A stretch of 51,064 nt of DNA from a virus. Below, piece after piece: positions 1-8,694 of the stretch (within the stretch, counting starts at the first letter, position 1; every line of letters starts with the position of its first letter). The position numbers and the translations under genes are program-made. The stretch spans positions 1-51,064 of the IMG/VR virus record IMGVR_UViG_3300027791_000033; one strand, written 5' to 3'. Below the pieces are notes generated by a model that saw nothing but the letters and a program-made list of their open reading frames with translations, did no database searches and was not told the DNA's origin.

Positions 1-52
1 TAGGCAAAGCATTATCAGCAACATCAATTTTATTGAAGGGTATTTAACATGA
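1..52 (+). other. Possible C-terminal end of an upstream gene
   Basis: Two frames stay open from the window edge. One stops at 45-47; the other stops at 50-52, where its TGA overlaps the next ATG as ATGA. Either could be the tail of a late (perhaps tail) gene cut by the edge. The sequence does not decide between them, so no product is named. Confidence 0.3.
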
Positions 53-303
53 AGACGATTATTGAGAACGACACAAACATCAGCAAGTATATGTTTGCTA
101 ATTCAGTGGCTATTACTATGGGTGCAGATTCTATTACAACTCCTAATTTTATTATTGGAGATATGAATACAAGTAACTGTACCTTGGTTGAGGGCGTAAC
201 ATCTCCCTCTGGTTGGGCTGGATGCAAACACACTTTTGATGGCACAACATGGGCTGCTAACCCAGATTGGGTTGAGCCAGAAGCAGAAGCAGATCCTGAG
301 TAA
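49..303 (+). CDS. Small hypothetical late protein, 84 aa
   Basis: The ATG follows a GAAGGG ribosome site at good spacing. The protein has no membrane segment. It has a Trp/Gly/Cys-containing centre and ends in an acidic tail rich in Glu and Ala. Its start (MKTIIENDTNISKY) resembles small proteins I recall from marine phage genomes, but I know no function. It is the first complete gene of the + strand late block and is followed by other small late genes. A minor virion role is possible but not shown. Confidence 0.75.
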   Translation: MKTIIENDTNISKYMFANSVAITMGADSITTPNFIIGDMNTSNCTLVEGVTSPSGWAGCKHTFDGTTWAANPDWVEPEAEADPE

Positions 304-328
304 TAAAATTAAATGGTAGGAGAATAGT

Positions 329-439
329 ATGGCAGCACCAAAGAAAAAATCTGTTCCTAAAAAAACACATGTAATGCCTGATGGCAGTGTAATGGCAGGC
401 GCAAAGCATAAAAAAAAGAAAGCAAGACCAGGGTATTAA
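329..439 (+). CDS. Very small basic protein, 36 aa
   Basis: This short frame begins after a TAGGAGA ribosome site and ends with TAA at 437-439. It is dominated by lysine, with clusters near both ends and the central peptide HVMPDGSVMAGAKH. The strong ribosome site, tight packing between neighbours and a composition too biased for chance support a real gene. Similar Lys-rich mini-proteins with an MPDG core are familiar from marine phage genomes. The function is unknown; nucleic acid binding is only a guess from charge. Confidence 0.65.
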   Translation: MAAPKKKSVPKKTHVMPDGSVMAGAKHKKKKARPGY

Positions 440-442
440 TAC

Positions 443-673
443 ATGTGGTCTATTATTATTGCTACTATATTAATAGACGCTAAAGAGCCTGCAATGCCTG
501 TAATAGTTTATAGTTATCCAACTCTTAAAGCATGTAGATTAGAGCTAGCAGAAATAGGTAAAAAGTTAGATTACAAATTTGTTGTTAGTCCTTTACTTGG
601 TTATTCTTTAAAAAAGGATACAGATATACAGACCACAATTGTATTTTGTGTACAAAATAAACAAAGTATTTAA
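443..673 (+). CDS. Hypothetical protein, 76 aa, hydrophobic N-terminus
   Basis: It starts four bases after the preceding small gene, and its stop overlaps the next start as TAATG, which suggests coupled translation. Residues 2-11 are hydrophobic (WSIIIATILI) and could be a short signal or membrane anchor. The rest is mixed, with Lys-rich helices and a Cys near the end. No family is recognised. The ribosome site is weak, so expression may depend on the upstream gene. Confidence 0.55.
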   Translation: MWSIIIATILIDAKEPAMPVIVYSYPTLKACRLELAEIGKKLDYKFVVSPLLGYSLKKDTDIQTTIVFCVQNKQSI

Positions 674-855
674 TGTGGTCTAGTCCTTTAGAATTGTACC
701 CAGTACATGTGTCACCTGATTTGGCACCTGTAGGTCAAAGGCTTCTTGTTGAGCCACAGACTTACAAAGTAAATGCGGAGTATCTTGTAGTGCAACCTTC
801 TAGGGAGCCTTACGGAATTCCACAAGAGTATACAAGGAGATTATGGATATGTTAG
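673..855 (+). CDS. Hypothetical protein, 60 aa
   Basis: This frame is coupled to the preceding one by TAATG, and its last 13 bases overlap the start of the next gene. The protein is proline- and tyrosine-rich with no predicted membrane segment. No family is recognised. The compact overlaps on both sides are the main evidence that it is translated; the sequence itself is not diagnostic. Confidence 0.45.
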   Translation: MWSSPLELYPVHVSPDLAPVGQRLLVEPQTYKVNAEYLVVQPSREPYGIPQEYTRRLWIC

Positions 856-1277
856 CTGAACTAGCTATAGCCAATGCTGCATTTCAAGTTATTAAACAAA
901 CTTTATCTAACGGTAAAGAGATAGCAGATGCTGGTTCAGCTTTAACTAAATACTTTGGTGCAAGCCAAGCTATTGAACAAAAAGCAAAGCTAGGTACAGG
1001 TGACGTACTAGCTGCTTATCAGGCAAAGCAAGCAATAGAAAGGCAAGAAAAAGAATTAGAATGGATGTTAAATAAACAGGGACTTCTTGGTTACTACAAG
1101 TATCAACAATTTAGAGATGAGTTTTTTGAAAAACAAAAAGCTGAAGCAGCAAAACAAAGGATAAGAAACAAAAAGATAAAGAACAATGTAGAAACAGGTT
1201 TAGCAATAACAATATTAATTGTAATTTTTTTAGCTGCATTTGTCGGTGTTCTAATTTATATAAAAGGGATTCTATAA
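843..1277 (+). CDS. Helical protein with C-terminal membrane anchor, 144 aa
   Basis: An ATG preceded by AAGGAGA starts a protein that is helical and charged over residues 1-115, with Ala/Gln/Glu/Lys heptad-like stretches. It ends in one strong transmembrane segment at about residues 120-142 (the TILIVIFLAAFVGVLIY region). The shape, a cytoplasmic helical body plus a tail anchor, is seen in phage membrane-associated or virion proteins. It lies upstream of the lysis cassette, so a lysis accessory or DNA-ejection role is possible. I cannot assign a family. Confidence 0.7.
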   Translation: MDMLAELAIANAAFQVIKQTLSNGKEIADAGSALTKYFGASQAIEQKAKLGTGDVLAAYQAKQAIERQEKELEWMLNKQGLLGYYKYQQFRDEFFEKQKAEAAKQRIRNKKIKNNVETGLAITILIVIFLAAFVGVLIYIKGIL

Positions 1278-1355
1278 TTAGCTTAATTAAGGTAACTATT
1301 AATTAGGGTAAACATATGTGTATAATATATATACATTAATTATAAGTTGAAAAAT

Positions 1356-2561
1356 ATGGATTATAGTTCACTGAAGGAATGGGCATCGCCCAGACAGTTA
1401 GAAATACTAGAAGCACTTATATTAACCAAGACTAAAGCACAGGCAGCAAAGAATTTAAAATTATCAGAAGCCACTGTGTATTCATGTATACGCAGAGTGC
1501 AAGCAAAAGCGGCTAAGCAAGGTTATTCGCCTGAACACGACATGACGCACACAGCACCTGATACACATATTGTTAAAGGTGTTAGTAGTTATTATGATGA
1601 TAAAGGAAACTTATCACGTCAATGGGTCAAAACAGACTTAAAGAAAGGAGCAGAGCTTGAAGCTATAAAAGCATTTGCTCAAGGTTTAGCAGAAGATTTA
1701 ACAGGTAAACATACTGTTATTACTAAACCTATTAATACTAATACTGACTTAATGTCGTGTTATGTTATAGGAGACCATCATCTAGGGATGTTGGCACATG
1801 CCGCAATTACAGGCGGAGAAGATTACAACATTGACAAAGCAGAGTCTTTGTTAGTAGAAGCTTTTGATAAGCTGATAACCAGGGGAGTAGATTCCCAGAC
1901 TGGATTACTAGTAAATTTAGGTGATTTTTTACACGCAAATGATGCTACTAACACCACACAAAGTGGACATATATTAGATGTTGATGGGCATTTTAGTAGA
2001 GCATATGAATCAGCAGGAGCTCTAATAAGATTAGTTGTTACTATGATGCTAAAGAAGCATGAAAAAGTAATAATTTTAAATGCCCGTGGTAATCATGATA
2101 GAGATGCTGCATTGTCTCTTAATATTATGATGAAAGTTTTGTATGAGGACGATCCTCGTGTAGAGGTGCTAGATAATGTGTCTAAGTTTGTATCGTATAA
2201 GTTTGGATCAAATTTAATAGTTACACATCATGGTGATAGAATGACACCTCAAAAAGTATATGAGCACGTTACTCGCACTATGTCTAAGCAATGGGGTGAA
2301 ACTGAACATCGTTTTTGTTGGATGGGCCATATCCATCACAAGACGGCTAAAGAGATTGGTGGTATGGTGGTTGAAAGCTGGAATGTATTGAGTCCAGTAG
2401 ACAATTGGCATGCTGATTCTGGATATGGATCTGATAGATCTATGACGTGCGTAGTTCTTCACTGTGAACACGGTGAATATATACGGCACAAAGTCGGTAT
2501 TACGGAGCTCAACAGTGATAGAATTAGTCAAAATACCACAGGTGATTCGCATGGAAGTTGA
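1356..2561 (+). CDS. HTH-metallophosphoesterase fusion
   Basis: Residues about 10-50 form a helix-turn-helix of the LuxR/sigma-4 kind (SPRQLEILEAL, then AAKNLKLSEATVYSCIRR). From about residue 135 it is a calcineurin-like phosphoesterase with the metal-ligand motifs in order: GDHH, GDFLH, GNHD, THHGD and GHIHH. All ligands are present, so the enzyme should be active on phosphoesters, but the substrate is unknown. I chose the ATG at 1356; a TTG three codons upstream is also in frame. The gene sits alone behind an AT-rich gap just before the lysis genes, and the next gene overlaps its end. The HTH suggests nucleic acid binding (inference). Confidence 0.88.
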   Translation: MDYSSLKEWASPRQLEILEALILTKTKAQAAKNLKLSEATVYSCIRRVQAKAAKQGYSPEHDMTHTAPDTHIVKGVSSYYDDKGNLSRQWVKTDLKKGAELEAIKAFAQGLAEDLTGKHTVITKPINTNTDLMSCYVIGDHHLGMLAHAAITGGEDYNIDKAESLLVEAFDKLITRGVDSQTGLLVNLGDFLHANDATNTTQSGHILDVDGHFSRAYESAGALIRLVVTMMLKKHEKVIILNARGNHDRDAALSLNIMMKVLYEDDPRVEVLDNVSKFVSYKFGSNLIVTHHGDRMTPQKVYEHVTRTMSKQWGETEHRFCWMGHIHHKTAKEIGGMVVESWNVLSPVDNWHADSGYGSDRSMTCVVLHCEHGEYIRHKVGITELNSDRISQNTTGDSHGS

Positions 2562-2835
2562 TGCTAGGTTCGACAGGTTAGAAGCCAAGATTGATAAACT
2601 AGCAGACGCTATGGTCAAACTAGTTGAAATTGATACTAAAATTGATGGAATACTTAATCATAACAACACACAAGATAATCGTTTAAATAAACATAGCGAT
2701 ACCTTAGATAAACATGCTGTAAAGCTAGCTGTAGTAGATAAGTCTACTGGGGCTAATGAATGGTTTGTTAGAATATTAATAGCAGCTTTGGTTTCAGCTG
2801 CTACAAGCATTGCAGTATTTATGATGAGGGGATAA
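2551..2835 (+). CDS. Coiled-coil protein with C-terminal TM, holin/XhlA-like
   Basis: The ATG at 2551 follows an AGGTG site and overlaps the phosphoesterase end by 11 bases, giving 94 residues. Residues about 4-60 form a coiled coil built on RLEAKIDKLAD and NRLNKHSDTLDKH. Residues about 72-91 form one transmembrane segment (LIAALVSAATSIAVFMM). This layout matches XhlA-type phage lysis proteins and some holin accessories. It sits directly before the endolysin, which supports a lysis role. A longer upstream start exists but would lie mostly inside the phosphoesterase gene. Confidence 0.7.
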   Translation: MEVDARFDRLEAKIDKLADAMVKLVEIDTKIDGILNHNNTQDNRLNKHSDTLDKHAVKLAVVDKSTGANEWFVRILIAALVSAATSIAVFMMRG

Positions 2836-2837
2836 TT

Positions 2838-3224
2838 ATGTTTCAATTAGGTAAGAACAGTGTAATAAATATGGCCGGCATTGATAGCAGGCTTATGGAT
2901 ATTGTAGAAGTTGCTATTAAGTTATCTAACATTGATTTTGGTATTCCTTCTTCTGGAGGATTGCGAACTACTGAAGATCAAGCAGCGTTATTTACTGCCG
3001 GCAAATCTAAGTGCGATGGAAGGACTAATAAGTCCTACCATCAAACAGGTAAAGCAGTAGATGTATATGCGTACGTAGATGGGAAAGCTAGTTGGGATCA
3101 TTTGCATCTTACTCATATTGCTACAGCTATGTTACAAGCATCTGCTCAATTAGGCTACGAGCTTAAATGGGGTGGTTTGTGGAATTCGTGGCAAGATATG
3201 CCTCATTTTGAAATTAAGGACTAG
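2838..3224 (+). CDS. Endolysin, M15-type peptidase
   Basis: This 128-residue protein is a single-domain LAS/M15 peptidase that cuts peptide cross-links of peptidoglycan. Visible motifs are R43 after the GG turn, the zinc site H68 and D75 in SYHQTGKAVDVY, the catalytic acid D120 and the third zinc ligand H123 in WQDMPHFEI. It resembles the T5 L-alanyl-D-glutamate endopeptidase in size and motif spacing. There is no signal peptide, so it needs a holin to reach the wall. GAGGGG precedes the start. It sits between two membrane-protein genes, forming a lysis cassette. Confidence 0.9.
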   Translation: MFQLGKNSVINMAGIDSRLMDIVEVAIKLSNIDFGIPSSGGLRTTEDQAALFTAGKSKCDGRTNKSYHQTGKAVDVYAYVDGKASWDHLHLTHIATAMLQASAQLGYELKWGGLWNSWQDMPHFEIKD

Positions 3225-3226
3225 TT

Positions 3227-3667
3227 ATGAGTTTCTTAAGTTTTTTAAATCCTATTGCAAGTCTTGGTAAAACATATCTTGAAGGTAAGAATAATGTTGC
3301 TAAGGCTAAGTCTGCTGCAGCTATTATAGGTATTGAAGCAGAAGCAGATGTAAAAGTTGCTAATGCTAAAGCTGCTCATAAGTTGGCAGATAATGGACAA
3401 ACTCAAGATTTTAATTTAGATCTTGTAGCCATGAAGCAAATGGATAAATCACTATTAGACGAAATTATGATTGGGCTATTGTTAATCCCTATAGCAGCTT
3501 CATTTGTAGGTTATCAAGAAGAAGTTACAGCAGCATTTGAATCATTTGCTTCTATGCCAGACTGGTATCAGTATTTGGTTATAGGTGTATATGTTGTTAA
3601 GTTTGGTATGCGTGGATTACTTACTAAATTAGTCTCAGGAAAGCTTAGCGGCATTAAGTTGAAATAG
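3227..3667 (+). CDS. Holin-like membrane protein, 146 aa
   Basis: It starts two bases after the endolysin stop. Residues 1-75 form an Ala/Lys-rich helical part. Then come an amphipathic SLLDEI segment and two hydrophobic spans at about 80-97 (IMIGLLLIPIAASFVGY) and 115-133 (YLVIGVYVVKFGMRGL), ending in a basic tail. This matches the pattern of 3TM/T7-like phage holins that follow or precede an endolysin. I call it holin-like from topology and position; no catalytic motif is expected. Confidence 0.7.
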   Translation: MSFLSFLNPIASLGKTYLEGKNNVAKAKSAAAIIGIEAEADVKVANAKAAHKLADNGQTQDFNLDLVAMKQMDKSLLDEIMIGLLLIPIAASFVGYQEEVTAAFESFASMPDWYQYLVIGVYVVKFGMRGLLTKLVSGKLSGIKLK

Positions 3668-3732
3668 GCTCAAGATTATATTATGTATCTAGTATGTGGT
3701 ACGATACAGCAATTATTTAAGGTATAGACGAC

Positions 3733-5799
3733 ATGTCCGAAAAGTTTGATGATCAAGTGATATATTCAGATGAAACATCTGATAAAAATCTATACAGTGA
3801 AAGTACTGTTGAATTAGCTGATTGGGAAAATGCTCCTAAAGTAGCTGATCTTAAAGCTGACTACACTGAAGCTTTGCCTGCTCATCAATTACAGTTAGCC
3901 AAAGTTAGGACATGGACAGATAATCTTAATATAGAAGGCAGTGCTAAGATTGCAAAGCGCACGGGGCGTAGCGCTGTAGCGCCTAAGTTAATTCGCAAAC
4001 AAGCTGAATGGCGCTATGCTGCGCTTAGCGAACCATTCTTATCTACAGATGATGTATTTAATGTAGAGCCCATTACTTTTGAAGACAAAGCAAGTGCTAT
4101 ACAAAATCAATTAGTTTTAAACAACCAGTTTAATACTAAAATTAAAAAGAATCGTTTTATTGATGAATTTATAAGAGCTGCTGTTGACGAAGGTACAGTT
4201 ATTGTAAGAGTTGGTTGGGATTACGAAGACAAGATTGTAGAAGTAGAACAACCTATTATGGAAGAGATCCAAATACAGGATCCAATGATGGCAGCTCAGA
4301 TGGCTGCTCAGGGAATGCCCCCGGTAGAACAAATACAAATAGGGACAGAGATGGTTGAGGAAACTCAAATCATTAAAAATTGTCCTACTCTTGAAGTATG
4401 TAATATAGATAACGTGTTAGTAGATCCTACTTGTAAAGGTGATCTAGAAAAAGCACAATTTTTAATTTACAGCTTTGAAACAGATCTTTCTGATCTTAAG
4501 AAAGATGGTAGATATACTAATCTAGATAAAATTAATGTTTCTGGTAACTCACTATTATCTGAGCCAGATCATCACTCTACTATGGAAGAAGCTGTATTTA
4601 ATTTTAAAGATAAACCTCGTCAGAAGTTTGTTGCGTATGAGTATTGGGGTTATTGGGATATTAATAAAACAGGCATAGTAGAGCCTATTGTTGCTACTTA
4701 TGTAGGTGACACAATAATTAGAATGGAATCGAATCCATTCCCAGATCAAAAGATTCCGTTTGTCATGGCTCAGATGTTACCTAAGCGTAACTCTAGCTAT
4801 GGTGAACCAGATGGTGCATTACTAGAAGATAATCAAAAAATTGTAGGTGCTGTAACTCGTGGCATGATTGATATCATGGGCCGCTCAGCTAACGGACAAC
4901 TAGGAATACGTAAAGATGCTCTTGATGTAACTAACCGTCGTAAGTATGAGCGAGGTTTAGATTATGAATTTAACGCCCAGGTAGATCCACGTCAGGCATT
5001 TCATATGGGTGCTTACCCGGAAATTCCTAAGTCAGCTGAAACAATGATAGGGCTACAAAATCAAGAAGCAGAATCACTAACAGGTGTTAAAGCATTTTCT
5101 TCTGGCTTAAGTGGTCAAGCACTTGGCAATACAGCTACCGGCATTCGTGGAACACTAGACGCTACAAGTAAGCGTGAGCTAGGTATCTTACGTCGATTAG
5201 CTACTTGTATTAGTGAAGCTGGCCGTAAGATTTTAGCAATGAATGCAGAATTTTTATCGGAAGAAGAAACTATACGCATTACAAACGACGAGTTTGTTCA
5301 AGTACGTAGAGATGATTTAGCAGGTAACTTTGATCTTAGATTAACTATTAGCACTGCTGAAACAGATAACGAGAAAGCTCAAGAGTTAGCATTTATGCTA
5401 CAGACTATGGGTAACTCTATGGATCCATCTATGGGTCAGATGCTATTGGAAGAAATTGCTATGCTTCGTAAAATGCCAGCATTAGCTAAACGAATTAAAG
5501 AATATCAGCCACAACCTAATCCACTTGAAGAAGAAAGAGCTACATTAGAAGTTGAGCTGTTAAGAGCACAAGTTGCTAACGAAAATGCTAAAGCCCAAGA
5601 AAATCAAGTAGACGTCCAACTTAAGATGGCTAAAACTCGTAACTTAGAGAGTAAATCAGATACTGAAGATTTAGCGTTTTTAGAACGTGAATCTGGAGTT
5701 GATGTAGATAAAGAGTTACAGAAGAAAGATTTTGACAGACGTGCGCAGTTAGATTTAAAAGCTGCAGACGGAATGTTAAAAGGTGCCGAGGCACAATAA
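3733..5799 (+). CDS. Portal protein (N4 gp59-like)
   Basis: This 688-residue protein forms the dodecameric ring through which DNA enters and leaves the head. It resembles N4-like portals: an N-terminal LRTWTDNLN-like clip region, the SSYGEPDGALLEDNQ and GMIDIMGRSANGQLG segments in the middle, and a long charged C-terminal helix (about 600-688). N4 gp59 is about 760 residues, so this is somewhat shorter. Residues 175-215 are a Met/Pro/Gln-rich insertion. It leads the head operon, followed by a small helical gene, the scaffold-like gene and the capsid gene. Confidence 0.88.
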   Translation: MSEKFDDQVIYSDETSDKNLYSESTVELADWENAPKVADLKADYTEALPAHQLQLAKVRTWTDNLNIEGSAKIAKRTGRSAVAPKLIRKQAEWRYAALSEPFLSTDDVFNVEPITFEDKASAIQNQLVLNNQFNTKIKKNRFIDEFIRAAVDEGTVIVRVGWDYEDKIVEVEQPIMEEIQIQDPMMAAQMAAQGMPPVEQIQIGTEMVEETQIIKNCPTLEVCNIDNVLVDPTCKGDLEKAQFLIYSFETDLSDLKKDGRYTNLDKINVSGNSLLSEPDHHSTMEEAVFNFKDKPRQKFVAYEYWGYWDINKTGIVEPIVATYVGDTIIRMESNPFPDQKIPFVMAQMLPKRNSSYGEPDGALLEDNQKIVGAVTRGMIDIMGRSANGQLGIRKDALDVTNRRKYERGLDYEFNAQVDPRQAFHMGAYPEIPKSAETMIGLQNQEAESLTGVKAFSSGLSGQALGNTATGIRGTLDATSKRELGILRRLATCISEAGRKILAMNAEFLSEEETIRITNDEFVQVRRDDLAGNFDLRLTISTAETDNEKAQELAFMLQTMGNSMDPSMGQMLLEEIAMLRKMPALAKRIKEYQPQPNPLEEERATLEVELLRAQVANENAKAQENQVDVQLKMAKTRNLESKSDTEDLAFLERESGVDVDKELQKKDFDRRAQLDLKAADGMLKGAEAQ

Positions 5800-5864
5800 C
5801 CTCGTATTTAAACTTAACCAAGATAACCTACAGGTAAAGCTGGGGGACACAAAGGTAAATTGAA

Positions 5865-6197
5865 ATGAATGAAATTGAGCAAATTGAAGTTAGTATTGAC
5901 TCTGCACGTAAAGACGTAGCTAAAATGGAAAGTTTATTACGTCTTATAAGTAATAAAGATTTTCAAGGGTTAGTAGATACTGGTTATTTTGTAGATGAAG
6001 CAAGTCGTTTAGTTATTTTACGTGCTGATCCTGCTATGCAAAGTGATAGTTTACAAAAAACTATTGATGATGGAATTACAGCTGTTGGTCATTTTAGACA
6101 ATACCTAAATACTGTTATGCAAATAGGTCGAATGGCAGAGCAGGGAATTAAAGAAGACGAAGAAACTCGTCAAGAACTTTTAGCAGAGGAGCTGTAA
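5865..6197 (+). CDS. Small helical head-module protein, 110 aa
   Basis: This acidic, helical protein has no membrane segment. Residues 1-30 and 75-110 look amphipathic. It lies between the portal and the scaffold-like gene, with only one base between its stop and the next start. In N4-like phages a small gene occupies this place between portal and capsid genes. A head-assembly or accessory structural role follows from position only. The start is the ATG after the purine-rich GGTAAATTGAA stretch. Confidence 0.7.
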   Translation: MNEIEQIEVSIDSARKDVAKMESLLRLISNKDFQGLVDTGYFVDEASRLVILRADPAMQSDSLQKTIDDGITAVGHFRQYLNTVMQIGRMAEQGIKEDEETRQELLAEEL

Positions 6198-6198
6198 C

Positions 6199-7401
6199 AT
6201 GTCAGAATCAGCTGCTGTTAATCCTTTAGATTTACCTGATGACGAAGTTAATGATGCTATTGCAGCAGAAATGGCTCGGTTAGAATCAGAAGAAGAAATT
6301 GCTACTTCACCTCCAGAAGACGAAGTCGAAGATGAGGTAGAAGAAAATACCTTAGAAGAAACTGAAGAAACTGAGGAAGAAGAAAATGAAGACAATGATG
6401 AAGAACATGCATCTGATGATGACAGTACAGATGAAGCAGCTGAAGGGGCTGGTACAGTCCCTGAAGCTGCATCTGAAGAAGTTGTTACAGATGATACTAA
6501 CGATACTGAAAACCCTTCAGACGATGGTTCTAGAGACAGTACAGAAGCTGATATTGACTCTAAAGGGGAAATAGACTATAAAGTTCAGTATGAAGAGTTA
6601 CTTAGCCCATTTAAGGCTAATGGTAAGGACATCAAAGTAGACACGGTAGAAGATGCCAGGTCATTGATGCAAATGGGTGCTAACTATAACAAGAAGATGG
6701 CTGCTTTAAAGCCTAATCTTAAAATGGTTAAAATGTTAGACAACCATGGCTTGCTAGACGAAGAGAAACTTAGCTACTTGATTGATCTCAGTAAAAAAGA
6801 TCCTGAAGCAGTCAAGAAGTTAGTGAAGGATAGTGGACTTGATCCATTAGATATTGACACTGAAAATATTGCGTATAAACCCAATGCTTACAATGTCTCT
6901 GATAACGAAGTAGCACTAGACGGAATACTCGATGACATTCGAGACACAAGTTCTTTTAACACTACTATTGATATCATTGGTAATAAGTGGGACGAAGCGT
7001 CCAAAGATATGATCGCCAAAGACCCTAATATAATTAAGGTTATCAACGAGCATGTTGGATCTGGGATATACAAAAAAGTAAGTGAAGTAGTAGAACGGGA
7101 GCGAATTTTAGGGAGACTAAGTGGTCTTTCTGATATTGAGGCTTATAAACAAGTAGGCGATGCGATCAATTCTAATGGAGGTTTTGGTGACCCTGTACAG
7201 GCCACCCCAACCCAACCAGTTAGTACATCTAAATCAAATAGTGTTAATAAGACAAACAATCCCGTAGACCCAAAGCTGGCTAATAAGCGAAAAGCTGCAG
7301 GTTCTACGAAAAGTAAGACTAGTAAAACAGCTCCTCAATTTGACGTGCTCAGTATGAGTGATGAAGAATTTGAGAAGATGTCTGCTAGTAAGTTTGTTTA
7401 A
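6199..7401 (+). CDS. Putative head scaffolding protein, 400 aa
   Basis: AGGAGCTGTAAC precedes the ATG. Residues 25-125 are extremely rich in Glu, Asp, Thr and Ser, then a helical charged region (about 125-310), a Ser/Thr/Asn linker and a short basic-to-acidic C-terminal helix (SMSDEEFEKM). High acidity, low complexity, a C-terminal helical end and a place just before the major capsid gene are typical of phage scaffolding proteins. No protease motif is seen, so release without cleavage is likely. The function is inferred from composition and order. Confidence 0.75.
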   Translation: MSESAAVNPLDLPDDEVNDAIAAEMARLESEEEIATSPPEDEVEDEVEENTLEETEETEEEENEDNDEEHASDDDSTDEAAEGAGTVPEAASEEVVTDDTNDTENPSDDGSRDSTEADIDSKGEIDYKVQYEELLSPFKANGKDIKVDTVEDARSLMQMGANYNKKMAALKPNLKMVKMLDNHGLLDEEKLSYLIDLSKKDPEAVKKLVKDSGLDPLDIDTENIAYKPNAYNVSDNEVALDGILDDIRDTSSFNTTIDIIGNKWDEASKDMIAKDPNIIKVINEHVGSGIYKKVSEVVERERILGRLSGLSDIEAYKQVGDAINSNGGFGDPVQATPTQPVSTSKSNSVNKTNNPVDPKLANKRKAAGSTKSKTSKTAPQFDVLSMSDEEFEKMSASKFV

Positions 7402-7428
7402 TCACTATTTAATAGAAGGTGTATGATT

Positions 7429-8610
7429 ATGAGTTTGACATATAACGATCCCAAAGGTGGGACAGCCTCTGACGTTGGTGGTCAGATTAGGACGGATTTC
7501 TACGCGAAAAAGGCTCTCGTAGAAGCCGCAAAAGAGCAATACTTTGGCCAGTTAGCTGACGTTACTGCAATGCCTAAGAACATGGGTAAAACCATTAAAC
7601 GTTTCCATTACATGCCTATTTTAGACGATCGTAACGTCACTGGACAAGGTCTTGATGGTGCCGGTGCTTCTTATGCAAACGGTAACTTGTATGGCTCTTC
7701 TAAAGACGTCGGTGTTATTACTGCTAAAATCCCTGCTTTAACTGAAGCTGGTGGCCGTGTTAACCGCGTTGGTATGAAGCGTTTAGAATTAGAAGGTACT
7801 ATTGAGAAGTTTGGTTTCTTCGATGAGTACTCTCAGGAGTCTATGGACTTTGATTCTGATTCAGAGCTAATGCAGCATCTTACTACTGAGTCTGTTAAAG
7901 CTGCTAACGAAATCACTGAAGACCAACTTCAGATTGATTTGTTAAACGGTGCTGGTGTAGTTCGTTACGCAGGTGTTGCAACTAGTAATGCAACATTGTC
8001 TGGCGAAACTGCTGGTATTACTAAAGTAGATTATGATGATCTAGTTAAGTTAAGCATTGAGCTAAACAATAACCGTACGCCTAAGCAAACCAAAGTTATC
8101 TCTGGTTCGCGGATGGTAGACACTAAAGTAGTTAACGCTGCTCGTGTTATGTACGTTGGATCTGAGTTAGTTCCTGCACTCATGAAAATGACTGATTACC
8201 ACAATAACAAGGCTTTTATTCCTGTTGCACAGTACGCACAGGCTGGCACTGTAATTCGTGGTGAAATTGGTGCAGTAGATGCTTTCCGCATCGTTGAAGT
8301 TCCTGAGATGATGAAGTTTGCTGGTGTTGGCGCTGCAGTAACTGCTGATGATGCCGGTTATCATTCAACTAGTGCTCAGTACGACGTGTTTCCAATGTTA
8401 GTTGTTGGTGATGGCGCGTTTACTACTGTCGGTTTCCAAACTGATGGTAAGACTGTTAAGTTTAAGATCAAGCACGTACGTCCCAGTGAGAACCACAGTT
8501 CTTCTGACCCATACGGCGAGACTGGCTTCTACAGCATCAAGTGGTACTACGGTACTATGATTTTGCGAGCAGAGCGCTTAGCATTACTTAAGACTGTTGC
8601 TGAAGTATAA
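7429..8610 (+). CDS. Major capsid protein, N4-gp56 family
   Basis: Recognised as an N4-gp56-type HK97-fold capsid protein. It has the N-terminal YNDPKGG and QIRTDFYAKKALVEAA, the TIKRFHYMPILDDRN loop, and a C-terminal YGETGFYSIKWYYG followed by ERLALLKT. Length is 393 residues; N4 gp56 is about 400. I chose the ATG at 7429 because GAAGG lies about nine bases upstream; the ATG at 7423 is too close to that site. Its GC content is higher than its neighbours, as usual for highly expressed capsid genes. A strong terminator follows it. Confidence 0.93.
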   Translation: MSLTYNDPKGGTASDVGGQIRTDFYAKKALVEAAKEQYFGQLADVTAMPKNMGKTIKRFHYMPILDDRNVTGQGLDGAGASYANGNLYGSSKDVGVITAKIPALTEAGGRVNRVGMKRLELEGTIEKFGFFDEYSQESMDFDSDSELMQHLTTESVKAANEITEDQLQIDLLNGAGVVRYAGVATSNATLSGETAGITKVDYDDLVKLSIELNNNRTPKQTKVISGSRMVDTKVVNAARVMYVGSELVPALMKMTDYHNNKAFIPVAQYAQAGTVIRGEIGAVDAFRIVEVPEMMKFAGVGAAVTADDAGYHSTSAQYDVFPMLVVGDGAFTTVGFQTDGKTVKFKIKHVRPSENHSSSDPYGETGFYSIKWYYGTMILRAERLALLKTVAEV

Positions 8611-8624
8611 AGTAGCGGTATAAT
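8597..8624 (+). promoter_or_regulatory. Candidate sigma70-type promoter overlapping terminator
   Basis: TTGCTG at 8597-8602 and a perfect TATAAT at 8619-8624 are 16 bases apart. The expected start site, about 8631, lies inside the left arm of the terminator that follows. Transcripts begun there would lack half the stem and should read through into the next genes. This is a pattern match only. Confidence 0.4.
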
Positions 8625-8626
8625 AT

Positions 8627-8652
8627 AACCTCCCTTAACGGGGAGGTTTTTT
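8627..8652 (+). terminator. Rho-independent terminator after capsid gene
   Basis: An 8-bp stem AACCTCCC / GGGAGGTT with a six-base loop is followed by a run of six T. It would end transcription of the head operon just after the major capsid gene or lower expression of the genes beyond. Confidence 0.88.
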
Positions 8653-8694
8653 CATATACAGAGGTATCACCCTCTTCTAAAAGGTAGATGTAAA

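Noticed and set aside
1277-1355. Strong promoter before the phosphoesterase
   Set aside because: A TATAAT is present in an AT-rich tract but no good -35 element is in place, so I did not list it.
6180-6395. Ser-rich frame opposite the scaffold gene
   Set aside because: It is the mirror of the GAA/GAT-rich acidic codons of the scaffold-like gene and has no ribosome site.
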